From: SCUN01 sp964355365
Lineage (GTDB): Bacteria; Acidobacteriota; Vicinamibacteria; Vicinamibacterales; SCN-69-37
Direction of reading: 5' to 3'
DNA: 9,465 bases
NCBI GenBank assembly: GCA_964355365.1
Contig: CAYHEX010000177.1
Location: 1-9,465, forward strand
Both the position numbers and the translations under genes were made by a program. Of the stretch, positions 5,226-9,465 are shown in pieces (position 1 is the first letter of the stretch; the number at the start of each line of letters is the position of its first letter). The notes under the pieces are model-generated. The model made no database searches, was not told the origin of the DNA, and saw nothing but the letters and a program-made list of their open reading frames with translations.

Positions 5226-5903
5226 ATGATCCCTATCCGCGACGTCATTCCGTCACGCACCACACCGTACGTGACATTCTCTCTCATCATCGCAAACGCG
5301 CTGGCGTTTCTTTGGCAATGGGCCATGGACCCGGCCGCCACCGCGGCGTGCCTCGACGCGTACGGCCTGGTCCCATCCCATCTCTCCGTCCTCACCGCAC
5401 CAACACTGGCCACGGCCATGTTCCTGCACGCGGGTTGGGCGCACGTGCTGGGCAATCTGCTGTTCTTGTGGATATTTGGTGACAACGTCGAGGATCGCTT
5501 CGGTCACGGCCGGTTCCTCGTGTTCTACCTCTGCGCCGGCGTCGCCGCCAATCTGGCCCAGGTGGCCGCCGCGCCCAACTCCCTCGTGCCGATCGTGGGC
5601 GCCAGCGGAGCGATCGCCGCCGTCATGGGGGCGTATTTCATCCTCTTTCCGAAGTCCCGGATCGTGATGTTGATCTGGCTGGTGTTCTACGTCGACTTCG
5701 TCGAGATCCCGGCTGTCCTGTTCCTGGGATTCTGGTTCCTGTTCCAGTTCCTGGGCGGCGTCGGCCAGTCCGCCGCCGTGAGTTCGGGCGGGGTCGCCTT
5801 CTTCGCGCATATCGGAGGATTCGCCGTCGGTGCGGTGTGCGGGCGCCTGCTCGCGCGGCCAGAACGAATCGCCGTGGCCTGGTGGAACCCGCCTAACCCT
5901 TGA
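5226..5903 (+). CDS. Rhomboid-family intramembrane serine protease
   Basis: The protein has 225 residues. It shows the rhomboid catalytic dyad, S127 in GASGAI and H195 in AHIGGF, plus the conserved HxxxxHxxxN segment (H68, H73, N77: HAGWAHVLGN). Six to seven hydrophobic segments can be seen (about 15-33, 61-84, 96-116, 120-140, 145-158, 160-178, 189-210). The length fits a minimal bacterial rhomboid with no extra domain. Rhomboids cleave transmembrane substrates inside the inner membrane; the substrate cannot be told here. The N-terminal MIPIRDVIPSRTTPYVT is the usual start of this subgroup, so the ATG is well supported even though no good Shine-Dalgarno is seen. The gene is divergent from the Zn-ribbon/phosphatase cluster, and its 3' end overlaps the convergent caspase-like gene by 11 nt. 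Confidence 0.93.
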   Translation: MIPIRDVIPSRTTPYVTFSLIIANALAFLWQWAMDPAATAACLDAYGLVPSHLSVLTAPTLATAMFLHAGWAHVLGNLLFLWIFGDNVEDRFGHGRFLVFYLCAGVAANLAQVAAAPNSLVPIVGASGAIAAVMGAYFILFPKSRIVMLIWLVFYVDFVEIPAVLFLGFWFLFQFLGGVGQSAAVSSGGVAFFAHIGGFAVGAVCGRLLARPERIAVAWWNPPNP

Positions 5904-6888
5904 GCCGGGCGCGCACGTCGCGCGACACCATCGCGATGTCGATGATCAGCGCTTCCCACGCCGGCTGATACTCCTCCGGCTTCATCTTCGCTTTCTGCTT
6001 CTTCAGCTCGTCGAGCTTCAGCAGCAACTGCTCCTGACGCTGCACCATCTGCTGCAGTTCGGGATCGGCTGCCCGCGACGCGATCGCGGCGTCCATGAAC
6101 GTCAGGCTGGCCAGCGTGCCGTCCTTGCCGTCGCCCGTCGCCTGCCGGCCGGCGCCATCGCCGTCGTCATCGAGCGCGGCATGCTCGGGCTGGAGCAGGC
6201 CCTTCTGCTCGTACGTCTGCCGCACCAGCCTCGACGCGTAGGCAAACGCCTCCCACATCGAGATGCGATTGTCCTTGTCCAGATCCGCCACCGCGGTGCC
6301 GAGCGCCTGCACGAAGGCATCGGCAAACACGGTGTCGTACTTCTGCCCCGGCTGATCCGTCGCCGTGATCGTGATCCGGTTCGGCCCGGCTAACGCCTTC
6401 AGAAACGGCGAACTCGCCGGTGTGGAATTCACGAACACCAGCTTGCCCGCCACCGGTTTGAGCAACACGGACCACTCGGTGGCGGTCAGGTCAGGCCCGA
6501 TCAGGTTGAACTTGGCGTCGGTGCCGTCCCAGCTGCCGTGCCCAAGCAGCATGATGAACACGGTGTCGAGCGGCCGGGCCTGCGCGGCGATCTTCGCAAT
6601 CGCGGCCTTCACCTCTTCCGCCGTCGACTTGCCTTCCCCCGGAAGCGGCTGCGACGCCAGCACCGTCAGGTGCAGTGCGTCCAGCTTGTAGTCGCCGCGG
6701 AATCGATCGCCCAGCCGACTCACCAGCTTGCGTTGCAGCTCGGCATGCGCTGGATCGCCGGCCGCGCCTTCGACCAGCAGCGCAAACCGCTGTCCCGTCT
6801 GCGCCGGCGCAGCGGACGGCAGCGCCAGGGCCGCCGCGAAGGCCGCCGCGGTCACGACGGTGCGTGATGTGCGAATGAGGCGCTTCAC
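5893..6888 (-). CDS. Exported caspase/C13-fold-like protein, cysteine-less, with EF-hand
   Basis: The 331-residue protein starts at GTG 6888. Residues 1-30 (RLIRTSRTVVTAAAFAAALALPSAAPAQ) form a signal peptide cleaved after APAQ or nearby. The remainder has a caspase/legumain-like pattern: a strand plus RFALLVEG at about 34-41, then LDTVFIMLLGHGSWDG (107-122) carrying the His-Gly motif (H117). Next comes the strand KLVFVNSTPASSPFLKAL (149-166), where such peptidases have the catalytic Cys-containing loop. Here that site reads NSTPASS, and the whole protein has no cysteine. A canonical EF-hand calcium loop follows (D202, D204, D206, I209, E213: DLDKDNRISMWE), and a second acidic stretch (LDDDGDGAG, 239-247) may be another metal site. 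The C-terminus is helical and charged (275-331). It is probably a pseudoenzyme or a serine/threonine variant in the periplasm. The start overlaps the stop of the upstream TPR-protease gene (GTGA). The fold assignment rests on motifs only. Confidence 0.65.
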   Translation of the reverse strand: MKRLIRTSRTVVTAAAFAAALALPSAAPAQTGQRFALLVEGAAGDPAHAELQRKLVSRLGDRFRGDYKLDALHLTVLASQPLPGEGKSTAEEVKAAIAKIAAQARPLDTVFIMLLGHGSWDGTDAKFNLIGPDLTATEWSVLLKPVAGKLVFVNSTPASSPFLKALAGPNRITITATDQPGQKYDTVFADAFVQALGTAVADLDKDNRISMWEAFAYASRLVRQTYEQKGLLQPEHAALDDDGDGAGRQATGDGKDGTLASLTFMDAAIASRAADPELQQMVQRQEQLLLKLDELKKQKAKMKPEEYQPAWEALIIDIAMVSRDVRARLKG

Positions 6889-9419
6889 GACTGCCCCGCC
6901 TTTCCGATGGCGGCGAGCAACAGATCCTGCGCCCGCGCAAATGTCGGCGCCTGTTCCAACGCGATGAACGCCTGCTTCCTCGCGTCATCTTTGCGACCGA
7001 CCTTGAGGTAGGCCTCACCGAGATCCGTGTGCGCTTCCGCCAGATTGGGCGGCCCGAGCGCGAGTGCCGACGCGAATTCGATGATCGCGCGTTCGCCGCG
7101 CCCCTGCGCCAGTTCGCGACGCCCGAGCTGGGTGTGCGCCTCGCCATCGAACGGATCGACATCGGCGACGCGTGTCAGCGAGAAATCAATATCCGCCACG
7201 ACGCCGGCCTCCAGGCTGAGCGTCGCGAGCGTCCGCGCCGCCGCGATGTTGTCGTGGTCGTAGTCGAGCAGGTGTCGCAGATGCTTGCGCGCGGTCGCCT
7301 TGTCACCCGCCTGAATGGCGATGGTCGCCAGCATCGAGAACGGACCGTCCTCGCCGCCTGCCTGCGGCGCCAGCGCGGCCGCCTTCTCGAGCGCCGCCTT
7401 GGCCTCGGCCACTTGCTTCGCCTCCAGCGCCGCCGTCGCATAAGCCATCTGGCTGATGTAGCTCTTCGGCTGCGCCTCCGCACGCGCTTTCAGCGCCGGC
7501 AGATCCTCATCGGACACTTTCGGCAGAGGATCCTTGAGCGCGTCGCGCAACGCGCCAAAGCGCTGATCGGTGAACGCGCGAAAGGACGTCTCGATCTCCG
7601 GCACCGTCTTGCCAAACGCTTTCGTCAACGCGTCCGAATCGGTCGCGCCGTCGCCATAGGCCGCCAGCAGTGTCCGCAGCGCCGGCGTTCCGCCCAGGTT
7701 CTCAAGATGTTCCGCGAGCAACGACGCTTCGAAATACGCCATCGCGATGCGATTCGTCTTGAAGCTCTCGCCGAGCCCCTTCAGCGTGAAGGTCTCACCC
7801 GATGCCATCAGCCTCGCGTACTGCATCGTCAACTCGCGGCCCCACGGCGCGCTGCGCCGGTGCTCCTCGTACTGCGACAGACCTTCGGTGAGCCAACGCG
7901 GCACCTTGTACTTTGATGACTGCAGCGTGAACACATGGGCGATCTCGTGCCACAGCGTCGCCTGCCAGTTGAAGTCGATCGGCTGGCGCGCTTTCGGCGA
8001 GTCCATCGCGATCACACGGCCAAAGCACGCGCCCAGTGCGCCGACGATGCCAGGGAGGCCCACGGTGCGGACGGCGAACGAGTCGTGCTGGTCGAAAATC
8101 TCGATGTAGATCGGGCCCTTCGGCTTGAATCCGTAGCGCTCGCTGTATTCCTTGTAGGCCTGCTGTGCCAGCGGCACCGCGTACGGCGTCAGCACGGCGG
8201 CGCTCTCCGCCGAAAACTTGAAGACGAACTCGCCCTCTTTCACCACGACGAACTTGTCGAGCACGTCGAGCATCTGCAGGAGGTTGAAGGTGACCGTGTC
8301 GTACGGGTCGATCTTGAACGCCTTCTCGAGTGCCACGCGCGCGTCGGCCTCGTCGCCCGTTCGGAGCAGATACGAGCCGAGGTCGGCGTGCGGTCCGGCC
8401 GCCTCGTCATCAGCCACCGCCGCCTGCTTCGCAAACATCACGGCGTCTTCAAAGCGGTAGAGCTGCGCGGCCTGGGCCGCGACCGCGCGCAGCACGTCCG
8501 TGCTCGCGGGGTTGATCACGCGCGCCTGCGCGAGCAAGCCGTCAACGTCCTTCGCCGTGCCCGCCGCGTAAATGACCGACGCGCGCAGCGCGAGTTCGTC
8601 AATGGTGTTGGGCCGCACCGCGGCGACCTTGTCGAGCGACGCTTTGGCGGCCGCGAAGTCCTGCACGGCGATCTGGTGGGTGGCGGTCAGCAGCCACACG
8701 TCGGGAGACTTCGGCGCGAGTTGCTGCGCCTTGACCAACGCCAGTTGCGCCGCCACGGGGTCGTCGTTGCCGAACGCGCGCGCGGCACCGAGCAGGGCCG
8801 GAATCCAGCCCGCGTCCGCCTTCAGCGCATCCTGATAGCTGCGCGCCCCTTCGGCCGCGCTGTGCGTCTGCATCCACAGATCACCCCAGCCCGTCTGCAC
8901 ATCAGCGCGCTCGGGCTCCGACGGTCCGATGCGCCGGAAGATGCTGTTGGCGACCGTGACGTCGCCCATGGCCGCAGCGGCGCGCGCCATCAGCAGGAAG
9001 CCGTCCGTGTCCATGTCCTTCGGCGACTGCGTCACGCGCGTCAGCAGTTCGGTGGCGGCATCCTTGCGGCCGTGGCGCAGTTCGAGCAGGCCCAGTTCCA
9101 GCACCGCGTCGTCATCAGCGGCGTCGCCGATCGAAAGCGGCGTGAGTGCGCGTTTCGCCTCGTCGTCCTTACCTTCGTAGATGGCGATCAGCGCAGAGGC
9201 CACGGTCTTCTTCGGCGCCGCATCACGCGACACCTGCAGCACACGACGTGCCTCATCGAGATTGCCGCGACCGAGCGCGATGCGCACCGCGCGCGCCAGC
9301 GGCACCGCGGCGACGGCCTGCGGTGGCGCATTCTGCGCCGACAGACCTTCGCCACCCGCGCCGGCCAGCAGACCAAGCGCTAAGACTCCGCGCAGTACCA
9401 AACGCGTCATTCGTGTCAT
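6885..9419 (-). CDS. Large exported TPR protein with HEIAH metalloprotease (peptidase MA-like) domain
   Basis: The protein has 844 residues from the ATG at 9419. Signal peptide residues 5-29 (TRLVLRGVLALGLLAGAGGEGLSAQ) end in an SAQ cleavage site. Residues about 35-390 are degenerate TPR-like helical repeats with many A/L positions. About 415-625 is a gluzincin domain: WHEIAH (H491, E492, H495) followed by WLTEGLSQYEE, where E512 is the likely third zinc ligand (17 residues on from the second His). It has the 'peptidase MA-like' arrangement of an RYGF...IYIEIFDQHDSFA region before the HExxH. TPR repeats resume at about 630-844. The active site is intact, so it should be a zinc peptidase of the periplasm or outer envelope with protein-binding arms on both sides. 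The start was chosen because 9419 forms an ATGA overlap with a frame ending at 9416, and a signal peptide follows directly. A GTG at 9461 is the alternative. The caspase-like gene follows with a 4-nt overlap. Confidence 0.85.
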   Translation of the reverse strand: MTRMTRLVLRGVLALGLLAGAGGEGLSAQNAPPQAVAAVPLARAVRIALGRGNLDEARRVLQVSRDAAPKKTVASALIAIYEGKDDEAKRALTPLSIGDAADDDAVLELGLLELRHGRKDAATELLTRVTQSPKDMDTDGFLLMARAAAAMGDVTVANSIFRRIGPSEPERADVQTGWGDLWMQTHSAAEGARSYQDALKADAGWIPALLGAARAFGNDDPVAAQLALVKAQQLAPKSPDVWLLTATHQIAVQDFAAAKASLDKVAAVRPNTIDELALRASVIYAAGTAKDVDGLLAQARVINPASTDVLRAVAAQAAQLYRFEDAVMFAKQAAVADDEAAGPHADLGSYLLRTGDEADARVALEKAFKIDPYDTVTFNLLQMLDVLDKFVVVKEGEFVFKFSAESAAVLTPYAVPLAQQAYKEYSERYGFKPKGPIYIEIFDQHDSFAVRTVGLPGIVGALGACFGRVIAMDSPKARQPIDFNWQATLWHEIAHVFTLQSSKYKVPRWLTEGLSQYEEHRRSAPWGRELTMQYARLMASGETFTLKGLGESFKTNRIAMAYFEASLLAEHLENLGGTPALRTLLAAYGDGATDSDALTKAFGKTVPEIETSFRAFTDQRFGALRDALKDPLPKVSDEDLPALKARAEAQPKSYISQMAYATAALEAKQVAEAKAALEKAAALAPQAGGEDGPFSMLATIAIQAGDKATARKHLRHLLDYDHDNIAAARTLATLSLEAGVVADIDFSLTRVADVDPFDGEAHTQLGRRELAQGRGERAIIEFASALALGPPNLAEAHTDLGEAYLKVGRKDDARKQAFIALEQAPTFARAQDLLLAAIGKAGQS

Positions 9420-9465
9420 CCGTCCGCCAATGCGCGCTCTTCGAACCGTGCGCGCCGCCACATTA
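9416..9465 (-). CDS. C-terminal end of an upstream gene (fragment)
   Basis: Reading the minus strand from the window edge, a frame offset from the TPR protease runs without stop to TGA at 9418-9416. It covers about 15 complete codons, ending EERALADG. Its TGA overlaps the ATG at 9419 in an ATGA arrangement, the same overlap type seen between other genes of this window. The fragment is too short to identify, and its existence depends on sequence beyond 9465. Confidence 0.35.
   Translation of the reverse strand, partial: MWRRARFEERALADG

Noticed and set aside
3301..5229. 642-codon open frame on the + strand opposite the phosphatase gene
   Set aside because: It is antisense to the FHA-GAF-PP2C gene, has Arg/His-rich low-quality composition and no motifs. 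It is a by-product of high G+C codon bias.
7935..9383. 482-codon open frame on the + strand opposite the TPR metalloprotease gene
   Set aside because: Same explanation: R-rich antisense shadow without domains, while the minus strand has signal peptide, TPRs and HEIAH.
1..9465. CRISPR array, tRNA, rRNA, phage or transposase genes
   Set aside because: No regularly spaced repeats, cloverleaf with CCA/T-loop signature, rRNA-like segment or transposase/integrase motif was found on either strand.

Overview
The window looks like a chromosomal stretch of a high-GC free-living bacterium. The third-position G+C bias is strong, long open frames run antisense to genuine genes, and most genes start with ATG or GTG packed tightly against the previous stop. 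The protein set (FHA-GAF-PP2C phosphatase, Zn-ribbon membrane protein, TPR/MA-type metalloprotease, QC-like M28 enzyme) would fit Acidobacteriota, perhaps Vicinamibacteria. That placement is an inference from gene style, not from a marker gene.

Layout. (1) Bases 2-1544, + strand: the 3' end of a thymidylate-kinase-like gene, a small YacG-type zinc protein, and an exported M28 metallohydrolase of the glutaminyl-cyclase type. They are spaced as one operon. (2) Bases 1545-1855 hold no gene. Almost the whole gap is filled by a 277-bp symmetric element (1563-1839) with 11-nt exact terminal inverted repeats, CCATGG palindromes at both ends and a 35-bp central hairpin. (3) Bases 5178 down to 1856, - strand: a four-gene cluster with gaps of 9, 1 and 7 nt, encoding a Zn-ribbon/TM protein, an FHA-GAF-SpoIIE-type phosphatase, a two-TM protein and a DRE-TIM (LeuA/NifV-like) enzyme. 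(4) Bases 5226-5903, + strand: a rhomboid intramembrane serine protease, divergent from that cluster across 47 bp. (5) Bases 9419 down to 5893, - strand: a large exported TPR protein with an intact HEIAH...E metalloprotease centre. It is coupled by a GTGA overlap to an exported caspase/C13-fold-like protein that contains no cysteine at all but has a textbook EF-hand loop. A few codons of a further upstream gene end at 9416.

How the genes work together. The first operon mixes nucleotide metabolism and housekeeping with an exported peptide-modifying enzyme. The second joins a signalling phosphatase (FHA reader plus GAF sensor plus PP2C catalytic domain) to a Claisen-type acyl-CoA condensing enzyme. 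The last pairs an envelope metalloprotease with a likely catalytically dead caspase-like partner. The items most worth follow-up are the structured intergenic element and the TPR-metalloprotease/cysteine-less caspase-like pair. No phage, CRISPR, IS transposase, rRNA or tRNA was seen.
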